Shown piece after piece: positions 24,294-33,020 of a stretch of 64,000 nucleotides of DNA (positions within the stretch are counted from its first letter, which is position 1; each line of letters starts with the position of its first letter). Made by a program: the position numbers and the translations under genes. This DNA comes from CAYNSB01 sp964399625 (GTDB lineage Bacteria; Planctomycetota; Phycisphaerae; Phycisphaerales; UBA1924), in assembly GCA_964399625.1 (NCBI GenBank), contig CAYNSB010000013.1, positions 1-64,000 on the forward strand, written 5' to 3'. The notes beneath the pieces were generated by a model. It made no database searches and was not told where the DNA came from. It saw only the letters and a program-made list of their open reading frames with translations.

Positions 24294-26174
24294 TCAGGGC
24301 TTGGCGGGCAGGGCCGCGAGTTGGCGGGTTGCTTGCTCCGCGCTGTCCGGGTACGACAGCGCGCGCTCGAACGCCGCACGAGCGCCGCTCACATCGCCGG
24401 TTGCCTTGAGCGCCGTGCCCAGTGCGAGGTACGGCAGGCCCGAGAGCTTTCGTGTCGCGTCCGAGCCCGTGCGCGTAGTGGTGAGATCGCGCACGCCCTC
24501 GCGGAATGCCGCGATGCCTTGCTCACGCTGCTGCAGTTCGTGGAAGAGTAGATTCCCCAGCGCGACCCACGCGATGTACGCCTGGGGCATGTGCTGCGCG
24601 GCTTGACGCAGCGCACGCTCGGCATCGTCGTACTTCTTCTGCGTGACGTAGGCCCGGCCCAGCAGGTACCAGGCGCGCCCATCGGAAGGGGCGATCCGCG
24701 TGGCCTGCTCGAAGTGCGGCGGGGCGTCGTCCGGGCGGCCCGCCTGCTGCAGCGCGAGGCCCAGGTTCACGTGCACGGCCGAGCCGGGCGCGCCGTGATC
24801 GACCGCGTGTTGCCAGAGCGAGACGGAGCTGCTCCAGACGCGCGTCTGCTCGCGCGACATCGACGCGCACACCGCGATCGCTCCGCACGCCAGGGCGAGG
24901 AGCGTCCATCGACCGGCGGCGTTCATGCGAGTCGAGAGGGCCCGGGCCGCGCCCACGGCGAGCGCAATGACGGGGATGATCGCGAGGTACGAGTAGCGAT
25001 CCGCGACGAACTGGTCCCCGCTCTGGAGCGTGCCCAGCACGGGCAGCAGCAGCACCGCGTACGCAGCGAACGCGCACGCGAGCGAGGGCGCACGACGGCG
25101 CAGCGAGATCGCGAGCGCCCCGATCATCGCCACCAGCGCGTAGCACACGAGATATCGCGGTGCGAGCCAGTTCATGTTGCGTGGCAATTCCACCAGCGCG
25201 ACAAGGTCGGTCGGAACGAGCGACTTCTGGAGATAGACCACCAGCCCGTAGGCCGCCTGCGCGATGCGGCTGGTGATCGGCCACTCCGCGAGCGTGCGCA
25301 CCGCGCCGGGCGCGGACTTTTGCGCGTAGCCCGCGACGACCGCCGCGGCGACGCCCAGGAGCGCGAAAGGGACCTTCTCGAGGATCACGCTTCGCCGTTC
25401 GCGTGCGAGCCAACGCCGGGGCTCGATGAGCAATCGACGGAGCGGATAGACATCGAGAATGACGAGCAGCGCGAAGAGCGACATGCCCCAGGCCTTGCTG
25501 AGCAGCGAGAGGACCAGGAGCGCAAGCGACGCCCAGAGCCAGCGGGACTGCGCGGGCGTACGCGACGAGTCGACGGGCGCGGATCGCAGGTACGCGAGCG
25601 TCGAGGCGAGCAGAAAGAGCGTGCTCAGGACGTCCCGCCGCTCCGTCGCCCACGCGACGGACTCGACGCGAAGCGGATGCACGCTCCATGCGAGCGCGCC
25701 CGTCGCGGCCAGAGCCCAATCGCGCGCGTCGCTCGCGCCCCGCGCGGCACGAGCCAGCAGCGCACGGAGCAGGAGCATGACGAGCACGGCGTTGATCGCG
25801 TGGAGAACGAGGCTCGTGCGGTGAAAGACCCGCGGATCGAGCCCGGCCGGAAACTCCATGGTGCCCGCCCCCGTTCCGCGCGCGCCCAAGAGCTCGTGAT
25901 CGATCGCGAACGAGAGCCACGTGAGCGGCTGGTAGTGCCCCAGGTGGGTGGTTGTAAACATCCACTCGAGGTTGTCGGGCCCGAGCCCACGGTAATGCGT
26001 GTTGTCGACGAGGAGCGAGTGATCGTCGAAGTCGACGAGCCCGGCGTTCCAGCTCGGGGCGTGCGCAAGGAGGGTGGCGGCGAGGACCAGCGCCATGATC
26101 GCGATCAGCCGCCAGCGAGGGGTGCGGGGCGGTCCGTCGCCGCTGGGGGAAGCGAAGGTCGTGGCGGCTTTCAT
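24294..26174 (-). CDS. TMTC-like multispan membrane protein with TPR repeats
   Basis: A 626-residue protein with about eleven membrane spans and C-terminal tetratricopeptide repeats (VNLGLALQQAGRPDDAPPHF, AWYLLGRAYVTQKKYDDAERAL, AWVALGNLLFHELQQREQGI). The lumenal loops FDDHSLLVDN and GHYQPLTWLSFAIDHELLG match the TMTC/PMT-type glycosyltransferase superfamily (GT-C fold), where the first acidic pair is catalytic. Members transfer mannose or other sugars from lipid carriers. Bacterial homologues are mostly uncharacterised, so a sugar-transfer role is an inference. Its start overlaps the stop of the LOG gene (ATGA). Confidence 0.82.
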   Translation of the reverse strand: MKAATTFASPSGDGPPRTPRWRLIAIMALVLAATLLAHAPSWNAGLVDFDDHSLLVDNTHYRGLGPDNLEWMFTTTHLGHYQPLTWLSFAIDHELLGARGTGAGTMEFPAGLDPRVFHRTSLVLHAINAVLVMLLLRALLARAARGASDARDWALAATGALAWSVHPLRVESVAWATERRDVLSTLFLLASTLAYLRSAPVDSSRTPAQSRWLWASLALLVLSLLSKAWGMSLFALLVILDVYPLRRLLIEPRRWLARERRSVILEKVPFALLGVAAAVVAGYAQKSAPGAVRTLAEWPITSRIAQAAYGLVVYLQKSLVPTDLVALVELPRNMNWLAPRYLVCYALVAMIGALAISLRRRAPSLACAFAAYAVLLLPVLGTLQSGDQFVADRYSYLAIIPVIALAVGAARALSTRMNAAGRWTLLALACGAIAVCASMSREQTRVWSSSVSLWQHAVDHGAPGSAVHVNLGLALQQAGRPDDAPPHFEQATRIAPSDGRAWYLLGRAYVTQKKYDDAERALRQAAQHMPQAYIAWVALGNLLFHELQQREQGIAAFREGVRDLTTTRTGSDATRKLSGLPYLALGTALKATGDVSGARAAFERALSYPDSAEQATRQLAALPAKP

Positions 26175-27019
26175 GGGCGTTGCGGGACGCCCGCGCGCGA
26201 CGGGTCCGCGGACCCTCCGTTGCTCTCTCCCAAGATCGCCGCAGCGCGGGGACGGCGGCCCTCGGCCTCGGCGACCTTGGGCAGGGCGCAGAGCGCGATG
26301 ACGCGTGCGGCCTCCTCGACCGAGTCCGTGACGGTGAGCAGGTTCAGGTCCTCGGGTCCGATCGTCCCCCTCGCGAGCAGGCGCTCGCGGATGAACTCCA
26401 TCATCGGCCCCCAGAACTCGACGCCCATGAGCACGACGGGGAAGTTCTCGATCTTCTTCGTCTGGATGAGCGTGAGCGCCTCGAAGAGCTCGTCGAGCGT
26501 GCCGAACCCGCCGGGCATCACGACGAAGGCGTAGGAGTACTTGACGAGCATCACCTTGCGCACGAAGAAGTAATGGAACTCAACGAACTTGTCCAGGTAT
26601 GGATTGGGCTTCTGCTCCATGGGGAGCTGGATGTTGCACCCCACGGAGCGACCGCCCACGTCCTTGGCGCCGCGGTTGGCGGCCTCCATGATGCCCGGGC
26701 CGCCGCCGGTCATGATGGTGAACCCGAGCCTGGCGATGCGGGCGCTCACGTCGCGGGCCAGCGCGTAGCTCGGGTGGTCCTCCTTGAAGCGGGCGGACCC
26801 GAAGACGGTGACGCACGGACCGACGAAGTGCAGGGCGCGGAAACCCTTGATGAACTCCAGCCCGATGCGCACGGCGCGAGTGAACTCCTCCCAGCGCTTG
26901 CGCGGGCCCGACAGGAACCGCAGCTCTTCGACGGATCGCGTCGCCTTGCCCCACCACTCCGGAACGGAGCGGGATTGCTGGTGCTCGGCTGGCGGTGCGT
27001 CGGGCGGGCGATCGTTCAT
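26171..27019 (-). CDS. LOG-family (TIGR00730) Rossmann-fold protein
   Basis: A 282-residue protein of the lysine-decarboxylase-like/LOG family, whose plant members release free cytokinin from its ribotide; bacterial members are nucleotide-monophosphate phosphoribohydrolases or pyrimidine/purine nucleosidases. Motifs: VTVFGSARF, TGGGPGIMEAANRGA and PGGFGTLDELFE (the PGGxGTxxE signature). The ATG at 27019 is the likeliest start; a GTG lies seven codons upstream. Coupled by ATGA overlap to the TMTC-like gene. An N-terminal extension of about 65 residues and a Pro/Arg-rich tail flank the core. Confidence 0.9.
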   Translation of the reverse strand: MNDRPPDAPPAEHQQSRSVPEWWGKATRSVEELRFLSGPRKRWEEFTRAVRIGLEFIKGFRALHFVGPCVTVFGSARFKEDHPSYALARDVSARIARLGFTIMTGGGPGIMEAANRGAKDVGGRSVGCNIQLPMEQKPNPYLDKFVEFHYFFVRKVMLVKYSYAFVVMPGGFGTLDELFEALTLIQTKKIENFPVVLMGVEFWGPMMEFIRERLLARGTIGPEDLNLLTVTDSVEEAARVIALCALPKVAEAEGRRPRAAAILGESNGGSADPSRAGVPQRP

Positions 27020-27047
27020 GGAGGTTGAGGGTAGTCGCACGCGCGGA

Positions 27048-27455
27048 TCAGGCGATCAGCGCGCCCGCGGCGCGCCAACCGCACCAGACGGCGGCGAGGC
27101 TCAGGGCGACGTTCCCCACGACGTTTGACGCCGCGAGTGCGACCGAGCCAGCGCGTGCGAGCTGCAGCGTCTCGAACGCGAACGCGGAGAACGTGGTGAG
27201 CCCGCCGAGGAACCCGGTCATGAGCAGCAGCCTCGCCTGTGCGCCAAGCGTCTGGCGGTCCACCGCGAGGTGCAGGACGATCCCCGCGAGCGCACAGCCG
27301 AGGACGTTGACCGCCAGCGTGCCCCAGGGAAATCGGGGGCCGGCGAGCGATGTCGCGGCGAGCGTGATGAGATAGCGGGCGAGCGAGCCCACACCGCCGC
27401 CCAACGCGACGGCCCCCACACTCGCCAGGCTCAGGCTTCCCGCGGGCAGGTCCAT
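27048..27455 (-). CDS. crcB: Fluoride ion exporter CrcB/Fluc
   Basis: CrcB forms dimeric fluoride channels that protect against fluoride. 135 residues with four membrane spans and the family motifs GGGVGSLARYLIT, GTLAVNVLGCALAG and GFLGGLTTFSAFAFE (the TFS(T/A)F filter). The ATG at 27455 gives the normal length; the open frame continues upstream but without family sequence. No fluoride riboswitch pattern was recognised in the leader. It lies 28 bases from the LOG gene, same strand. Confidence 0.93.
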   Translation of the reverse strand: MDLPAGSLSLASVGAVALGGGVGSLARYLITLAATSLAGPRFPWGTLAVNVLGCALAGIVLHLAVDRQTLGAQARLLLMTGFLGGLTTFSAFAFETLQLARAGSVALAASNVVGNVALSLAAVWCGWRAAGALIA

Positions 27456-27533
27456 GGGTGGTTGTATCGGCTTGCGCGCGGTCGAGGCGTTCAGAAGCCC
27501 GCCCCGCGCGCGGGTTGAACCCATCAACGCGTC

Positions 27534-27561
27534 GCGGGCCCGGTCGATGGACCGGGCCCGC
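27534..27561 (-). terminator. Perfect GC hairpin after the Cys-rich secreted protein gene
   Basis: GCGGGCCCGGTC pairs perfectly with GACCGGGCCCGC (12 base pairs, four-base loop). It lies 65 bases past the stop of the minus-strand secreted protein and 78 bases before crcB. There is no T-run on either strand, so it may be a Rho-aided terminator or an RNA-stabilising structure. Confidence 0.5.
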
Positions 27562-27626
27562 TCACTGGACACGCACTCGGGCTGTCCCCCTGAACGCCGG
27601 GCTTCCCCGGCTTCCCCCTGCGGGCG

Positions 27627-28274
27627 TCAGTTCACGCGGACATCGCACCAGCGGATCGTCTCGCTGCCCCGGCAGGTCTTGATCGTCACGAGCGCCTCGA
27701 ACGGGCGGCAGGAGTCCACGCACAGGGCGGAGTCCGCCGCGAACTCGAGGTGCTTCTGGTGACGCTCGCGATCCCTGCCGCGATCGTCGTGGCGTCCCCA
27801 GCCGCGCCCGCGCGACCAGTGGTCGTCGCGATCGCCACATTCGCGGATCGGGTCCATGTCGGTGCTCGAGGAACGCCGTCCCTGCTCGATGGCGAAGGAC
27901 GCGTCCTTGATGTCGGGCAACTCGCAGCCGAGAGCGTTGAGCACGACCTTTGAACGAACCTCGCCGCGATCCTTCCAGAGGATGAGGGTGGCGCGGACCT
28001 CGCGTCCGTCGATGCACAGATCCTTGCTGAGCGTGGTGTAGACCGGCTCGCACCGCTCGACGCGCACGGGCGGCTCCCAGCGCGGCTGACGCACCACCAC
28101 CACGGGCGGCTCGCACCGAGGCGGGGGGCAGACGATCGGCTCGTCGCAGCGCACAATCCGCACGCCGAAGTGCCCATCGCCAAAGCTCAGGCGCCATCCG
28201 CCACCGGCCATCGCCATCGGCGTCAGCGGCGCGCACAACACCATCGCCGCGATCGCGGCCTTCGTCCCACGCAT
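27627..28274 (-). CDS. Secreted Cys-containing protein of unknown function
   Basis: A 215-residue exported protein: signal peptide (MRGTKAAIAAMVLC...PMAMA), a Pro/Arg-rich segment with regularly spaced Cys (RCDEPIVCPPPRCEPP), a domain with further Cys (KDLCIDGREVRATLILWKD, LNALGCELPDI), a His/Arg/Asp-rich stretch, and a C-terminal ALCVDSCRPFEALVTIKTC segment. At least nine Cys suggest disulphides. AAGGAG eight bases before the ATG supports the start. No family recognised. It is divergent from the MGMT-like gene. Confidence 0.72.
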   Translation of the reverse strand: MRGTKAAIAAMVLCAPLTPMAMAGGGWRLSFGDGHFGVRIVRCDEPIVCPPPRCEPPVVVVRQPRWEPPVRVERCEPVYTTLSKDLCIDGREVRATLILWKDRGEVRSKVVLNALGCELPDIKDASFAIEQGRRSSSTDMDPIRECGDRDDHWSRGRGWGRHDDRGRDRERHQKHLEFAADSALCVDSCRPFEALVTIKTCRGSETIRWCDVRVN

Positions 28275-28481
28275 GTCCGGCTCCTTCTGTCTTTGCTTCC
28301 GTGCGAGGCTCGTCATCGGGCGAGCGATCGACGGGGTTGCTCGGTATGACACGCGGTTCAGACGGAAGTTCCAAAGCACTAACCGCGTTTGCGCCGCCAG
28401 AATCGCGTTGTTATCCGTCTGTTTGAGTGTTTCGCGTGCCGGACAGGTATGCTGGATGAGCACCACAGAAGGAGTAGAGAC

Positions 28482-28961
28482 GTGCCCACGCGAGCGCCCC
28501 GCGCCAAGAGCAAGCCCACGAAGGTCGTCAGTTGGCGTGCGAAGCTGGAGCGCGTGCTCCCCAGCCATGGGACCATCGAGCCCGGGCGTCAGGGCGAGCG
28601 GATGCTCATCCCGCGCCCGCTCGATGTCGATGCGGCGATGCGGTCCATTCGCAAGGGGCACGTGCTGACGATGGGCGAGTTGCGAGCACGCCTGGCGAGC
28701 GCCGCGGGCGCTCAGACAACGTGCCCGATGTGCACGGGGATCTTTGCGCGGATCGCGGCAGAGGCCGCGGAAGAGGACCGGCGTGCGGGGCGCGCGCGGA
28801 TCACGCCGTACTGGCGCCTCGTGCGCGACGATGGATCGATGAACGACAAGTTTCCGGGCGGCGCCTCGGCGCAGGCAGAGAAGCTGCGCGTCGAAGGCCG
28901 GACCATAGTTTTAGGGAAGGGCAAGAGGCACCCGCGCGTGGCGGGCGTTGGTGGGGCGTGA
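28482..28961 (+). CDS. MGMT-family-like protein without the alkyltransferase Cys motif
   Basis: A 159-residue protein resembling the DNA-binding domain of O6-alkylguanine-DNA alkyltransferases: KGHVLTMGELRARLASAAGAQTTCPMCTG corresponds to the recognition helix region, and ITPYWRLVRDDGSMNDKFPGG...QAEKLRVEG to the C-terminal part. The active-site PCHR of true MGMT is absent, with CPMC and PYWR instead, so alkyl transfer is unlikely. Such variants have been annotated as MGMT-like or ATL-like proteins. The GTG at 28482 has AAGGAG eight bases upstream. It may bind DNA or mark damage, not shown. Confidence 0.68.
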   Translation: MPTRAPRAKSKPTKVVSWRAKLERVLPSHGTIEPGRQGERMLIPRPLDVDAAMRSIRKGHVLTMGELRARLASAAGAQTTCPMCTGIFARIAAEAAEEDRRAGRARITPYWRLVRDDGSMNDKFPGGASAQAEKLRVEGRTIVLGKGKRHPRVAGVGGA

Positions 28962-29026
28962 GCGCCTTGACCGTCGTCCTGGCCCTCGAACGGGCCGGCC
29001 ACGCCGTTCTCTAGAATGTCCGGCTC

Positions 29027-29111
<85 letters not shown>

Positions 29112-29419
29112 CTTATTGCCGCGTTCGGTGGCGCTTTCTGTGCGCCGGGTTGAGTGCCACACACCCTGGGGATCTCGCACGCGGAGCGGACGGTTTGGTC
29201 CGTTGGGGTGCGCGATTTGCACGAAGCCGAGGGGACTGACACGCGATCCTCCGACGAGGGCGGATCGCTAGGAACGCCTCACGGAACACGCTAGAGTGAA
29301 GCAGTTCCAGGGCCCGCGACGCCCCGCTTCGAGGGATTTGGATGGGGAGCAATCCCCCGCGTTCGAAGCGAGCGCGCGGTACGATCTCCGTTTCTTGGGC
29401 GTGCAGGGATCTGGGCACA
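29112..29419 (+). other. Intergenic stretch between tRNA-Leu and the adaptor gene
   Basis: About 308 bases without a recognisable gene. It holds two small inverted repeats, CGGAC/GTCCG (29187-29202, extendable by TCGCAC/GTGCGA arms) and GCGATCC/GGATCGC (29243-29268). They could belong to tRNA 3' processing or the leader of the export operon. No terminator T-run and no ORF of interest. Confidence 0.55.
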
Positions 29420-30871
29420 ATGAAGCGACGCATCGTCTGGCTTGTAGTTCTCGCCGCGATTGCAGCGGGCGCGTGGTTTGGATACGCGTGGTACTCGGGG
29501 CGGTCGGGTGCGTCCACGGGCTCGTACCGCATGGCGAGCGTCGCGCGGCAGGACATCGTCTCGACGATCAGCGCGACGGGCACCCTGGTGCCCGAGGACG
29601 TCGTCGATGTGGGGGCGCAGGTGAACGGGCTGATCGCCTCGTTCGGATTGGACACCGACGGCAAGCCCATCGACTATCGATCGACCGTGAAGTCGGACCA
29701 GGTGCTCGCGAAGGTTGACGACGCGATCTACGCGGCGCAGGTTTCGGCGGACGAGGCGTCCCTGACGCAGGCGAACGCCGCGGTCCGGGTCGCGGAGGCC
29801 TCGCGCGATCAGGCCCGGGCCAGGCTCGAGCAGTCGCAGCGGGATTGGGCGCGGGCCCAGAAGCTCGGCGAGTCTCAGGCGCTCTCGCAGGCGGACTACG
29901 ACGCGAGCAAGAGCTCGTACGAGCAGGCGACGGCCTCGCTGGCGGTCACCGAGGCGCAGATCGGGCAGGCGCGGGCGCAGGTCGCCATCGCCGAGGCCGC
30001 GCTGCAGCGCTCGCGCCGGAATCTGTACTACTGCACGATCAAGTCGCCGGTGGACGGGGTGATCATCGATCGTCGCGTGGAGATCGGGCAGACGGTGGTG
30101 TCGAGCCTGAACGCGCCGAGCCTGTTCCTGATCGCCAAGGACCTCTCGAAGATGCTCGTGCTCGTGCAGGTGAACGAGGCGGACATCGGGCACGTCAAGG
30201 CGGGCGACAAGGTGACGTTCGGCGTGGACGCGTTCGGGGGGCAGCGGTTCCGCGGCGAGGTTCGCAAGGTCCGTCTGAACGCGACGATGACCCAGAACGT
30301 CGTCACGTACACCGTCGAGATCGTGACCAGCAACGAGGATCTGACGCTCCTCCCGTATCTCACCGCGAACGTGCGGTTCATTACGAGCCAGCGCCCGCAG
30401 GTGCTCGCGGTTCCCAACGCGGCGCTGCGCTGGTCGCCGCCCAACGCGCCCGCGGAGCCCGCCGCCGCCACGCCGGGGGCTCGCGCCGGATCGGACGCGG
30501 GCGCCGCCAGGAGCGCCGAGGCGACGCCCACGCCGGGCCGGGCGCCGCGCGAGGGCGGTGGCCGGGCGAACGGGCGCGAGGCCGGCTCGGGATCGCCGAC
30601 GGGGCCAGGGAACCGCCCGCGCACCGCGGCGAAGACGGCGGGGCGTGTGTGGGTTCTTCGCGAGGGAGTTCCCACGCCGATCAACGTGGTCACCGGGCTG
30701 AGCGACGGGACGTACACCGAGATCACCAGCGACGAATTGAACGAGGGCGATGAGGTGATCGCGGGCCAGGTGAGCGCCGCGGCCGCGTCCGCCGGAACGA
30801 CCAATCCGTTCGCCCCGCAGCCGTTCCGCCCGGGTGGCGGCGGTGGGCGCCCCGGAGGAAGCGGGCGATAG
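29420..30871 (+). CDS. macA: MacA-type periplasmic adaptor (membrane fusion protein)
   Basis: A 483-residue membrane fusion protein linking an inner-membrane ABC exporter to an outer-membrane channel. N-terminal anchor (RRIVWLVVLAAIAAGAWFGY), biotinyl-lipoyl halves (TLVPEDVVDVGAQVNGLIASF and YYCTIKSPVDGVIIDRRVEIG), a long alpha-hairpin between them (about 100-195), and beta-barrel domain. Around residues 345-410 a Pro/Ala/Gly-rich insertion (NAPAEPAAATPGARAGSD...) splits the membrane-proximal domain, which is unusual. ATG 29420 is chosen because the anchor follows directly; an upstream ATG at 29342 is possible. First gene of a four-gene set. Confidence 0.9.
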   Translation: MKRRIVWLVVLAAIAAGAWFGYAWYSGRSGASTGSYRMASVARQDIVSTISATGTLVPEDVVDVGAQVNGLIASFGLDTDGKPIDYRSTVKSDQVLAKVDDAIYAAQVSADEASLTQANAAVRVAEASRDQARARLEQSQRDWARAQKLGESQALSQADYDASKSSYEQATASLAVTEAQIGQARAQVAIAEAALQRSRRNLYYCTIKSPVDGVIIDRRVEIGQTVVSSLNAPSLFLIAKDLSKMLVLVQVNEADIGHVKAGDKVTFGVDAFGGQRFRGEVRKVRLNATMTQNVVTYTVEIVTSNEDLTLLPYLTANVRFITSQRPQVLAVPNAALRWSPPNAPAEPAAATPGARAGSDAGAARSAEATPTPGRAPREGGGRANGREAGSGSPTGPGNRPRTAAKTAGRVWVLREGVPTPINVVTGLSDGTYTEITSDELNEGDEVIAGQVSAAAASAGTTNPFAPQPFRPGGGGGRPGGSGR

Positions 30872-30903
30872 CGGCTCACCGGCGCCGAGCGGCCATCTCT
30901 CTC

Positions 30904-31659
30904 ATGTCACGCCCGCTGATCCAACTCCAGGACATCACCCGCACGTTCCACGTGGGGGATCTTGACGTGCCGGTGCTCCGCGGGATCACGCTCTCCATCG
31001 ATCGCGGGGAGCTCGTCGCGCTCACGGGGGCCTCGGGCTCGGGCAAGACGACGCTGATGAACACCCTCGGATGCCTGGATCGCCCAACGTCCGGCGAGTA
31101 CTGGCTCGACGGCGAGGAGACGGCACGCCTCTCGAACGACGGGCGCGCGCGGATCCGCAACCGGCAGATCGGGTTCGTCTTCCAGTCGTTCAATCTCTTG
31201 CCGCGGACCACCGCGCTCGAGCAGGTGCTGATGCCCCTTGCGTACTCGCACGAGGGGATCAGCGATCGGGAGGCGCGTGCCCGCGCCGTGGAACTGCTGC
31301 GCAAGGTCGGGCTGGGCGAGCGCATGGACCACACGCCCAGCCAGCTCTCGGGCGGTCAGCAGCAGCGCGTGGCGATCGCGCGCGCGCTGGTGAACCAGCC
31401 CTCGATCCTCTTTGCGGACGAGCCCACAGGCAACCTGGACTCGCGGACGACCATGGAGGTGCTCGCGATGCTGCAGCAGCTCAACTCGGTCGATGGGCTG
31501 ACGATCGTGATCGTGACGCACGACCCGGTCGTCGCGGCCCACACGCGACGGAACATTCGCCTGCGCGACGGGCTCGTGGAGTCGGACACGAACCAGCAGC
31601 CGCAGGTCGCCGTGATTCCCCCCGCGCCGCCGGCGGTGGCATCGGCGGGTGCGCCATGA
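30904..31659 (+). CDS. macB: ABC exporter ATP-binding protein, MacB/LolD type
   Basis: A 251-residue ATPase powering the adjacent permease: Walker A GASGSGKT (42-49), Q-loop FVFQSFNLLP, signature LSGGQQQR (148-155), Walker B ILFADEPTGNLDS, and switch His in VTHD. It is the separate-chain form of the MacB nucleotide-binding domain, also like LolD. A Pro-rich tail (last 25 residues) is extra. Ends in an ATGA overlap with the permease gene. Confidence 0.94.
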   Translation: MSRPLIQLQDITRTFHVGDLDVPVLRGITLSIDRGELVALTGASGSGKTTLMNTLGCLDRPTSGEYWLDGEETARLSNDGRARIRNRQIGFVFQSFNLLPRTTALEQVLMPLAYSHEGISDREARARAVELLRKVGLGERMDHTPSQLSGGQQQRVAIARALVNQPSILFADEPTGNLDSRTTMEVLAMLQQLNSVDGLTIVIVTHDPVVAAHTRRNIRLRDGLVESDTNQQPQVAVIPPAPPAVASAGAP

Positions 31660-33020
31660 GGACGGCGAGCGTGCTGCGGACGGCGCTTCGGGCCCTGCGG
31701 CGCAACATCACGCGCTCCGCGCTCACGGTGCTGGGCATCGTGATTGGCATCGCCGCGGTCATCGCGATGATGGAGATCGGCAAGGGGTCCTCGGGCGCGA
31801 TCGCCAAGACCATCTCGAGCATGGGTGCGAACAACCTGCTCATCCTTCCGGGCGCGGCCGCGAGCGGCGGCGTCTCGTTTGGCGGGGGCAGCACGCTCAC
31901 GCTCACCGCGGAGGACTGCGAGGCGATCCTCCGCGAGTGCCCGGCGGTGGCGGCGGCGGCCCCGCTCGTGCGGGCGCGGACGCAGGTCGTCTTCGAGGAC
32001 CGCAACTGGGTTCCGCAGTCGATCCTCGGGGCGACGCCGGCGTACCTGGACGTGCGCGACTGGAAGAATCCCACGGAGGGCGATGTTTTCGGCGAGACCG
32101 AAGTGCGGAACGCGTCGCGCGTGTGCCTCGTCGGGCAGACGATCGTCAAGCAAGTGTTCCAGGGGCGCTCGCCGATCGGCAAGGAGCTTCGCATCCAGAG
32201 CGTGAGCTTCCGCGTGGTGGGCGTGCTGGCGCCCAAGGGGGCCAACGCGTTCGGGCAGGACCAGGACGACATCGTGCTCGCCCCGTGGACGACCATCAAG
32301 TATCGCGTCTCGGGGTCGTCGGGCGGGGGCGCCTCGGCCGGGGGTTCGGCGGCGGTGTCGTCCACGGCCAACTCGCTGTACCCGGGCACGCCGCCGAGCG
32401 CGAGCGTCTTTCCCCCGGCACCCAAGGAGCCCCTCGAGCAGCCCATGGGCGTGAAGCTCGCGAACGTGGACCAGATCCTCGCGTCCGCGACGTCGGCGCC
32501 CGAGATCAAGTCCGCGATCACGCAGATCACGGACCTTCTGCGCGAGCGACACCGCATCCGCCCCGGCGAGCCCGAGGACTTCTCGATCCGCGACATGACC
32601 GAGAGCGCCAACGCGCTCTCCTCGACCTCCACGATGATGACCAACCTGCTGCTGGCGGTCGCGCTCATCTCGCTCGTCGTGGGCGGCGTGGGCATCATGA
32701 ACATCATGCTCGTCTCGGTGACGGAACGCACGCGGGAGATTGGGCTGCGCATGGCGGTGGGCGCCCGCGCCCGCGACGTGCTGCTGCAGTTCCTCACCGA
32801 GGCGACGGTGCTGTGCCTGCTCGGGGGACTGCTCGGGCTCGCGCTGGGTCGTGGAGCGGCGATGCTCGTGCGGGAGTTCCTCCGCTGGCCCGTGGAGCCC
32901 TCGGTCGAGGCGGTCGTTGCGTCGATCGTCGTTTCCGCGGCGGTGGGATTGCTGTTCGGCTTCTACCCCGCGTTCAAGGCATCTCGCCTGGACCCCATCG
33001 AGGCCCTGCGTTATGAGTAG
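31656..33020 (+). CDS. MacB-type ABC permease (FtsX domain)
   Basis: A 454-residue permease with an N-terminal span (LTVLGIVIGIAAVIAMM), a MacB-like periplasmic core, and three C-terminal FtsX spans (LLLAVALISLVVGGVGIMNIMLVS, LCLLGGLLGLALG, IVVSAAVGLLFGFYPAFKA). ERTREIGLRMAVGAR is the family coupling motif. Within the periplasmic domain (about 225-270) lies a Gly/Ser/Pro-rich insertion (SGSSGGGASAGGSAAVSS...), matching a similar insertion in the adaptor. Overlaps the ATPase by four bases and the outer-membrane gene by eight. Confidence 0.93.
   Translation: MRTASVLRTALRALRRNITRSALTVLGIVIGIAAVIAMMEIGKGSSGAIAKTISSMGANNLLILPGAAASGGVSFGGGSTLTLTAEDCEAILRECPAVAAAAPLVRARTQVVFEDRNWVPQSILGATPAYLDVRDWKNPTEGDVFGETEVRNASRVCLVGQTIVKQVFQGRSPIGKELRIQSVSFRVVGVLAPKGANAFGQDQDDIVLAPWTTIKYRVSGSSGGGASAGGSAAVSSTANSLYPGTPPSASVFPPAPKEPLEQPMGVKLANVDQILASATSAPEIKSAITQITDLLRERHRIRPGEPEDFSIRDMTESANALSSTSTMMTNLLLAVALISLVVGGVGIMNIMLVSVTERTREIGLRMAVGARARDVLLQFLTEATVLCLLGGLLGLALGRGAAMLVREFLRWPVEPSVEAVVASIVVSAAVGLLFGFYPAFKASRLDPIEALRYE

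Noticed and set aside
26180..27028. Open frame on the plus strand opposite the LOG-family gene
   Set aside because: Complements the PGGFGTLDE-bearing frame and has no recognisable motifs.
27456..27626. Fluoride riboswitch ahead of crcB
   Set aside because: The leader was checked for the conserved GG-GAUGG and UGAUG elements, which were not found; only a GC hairpin is present.
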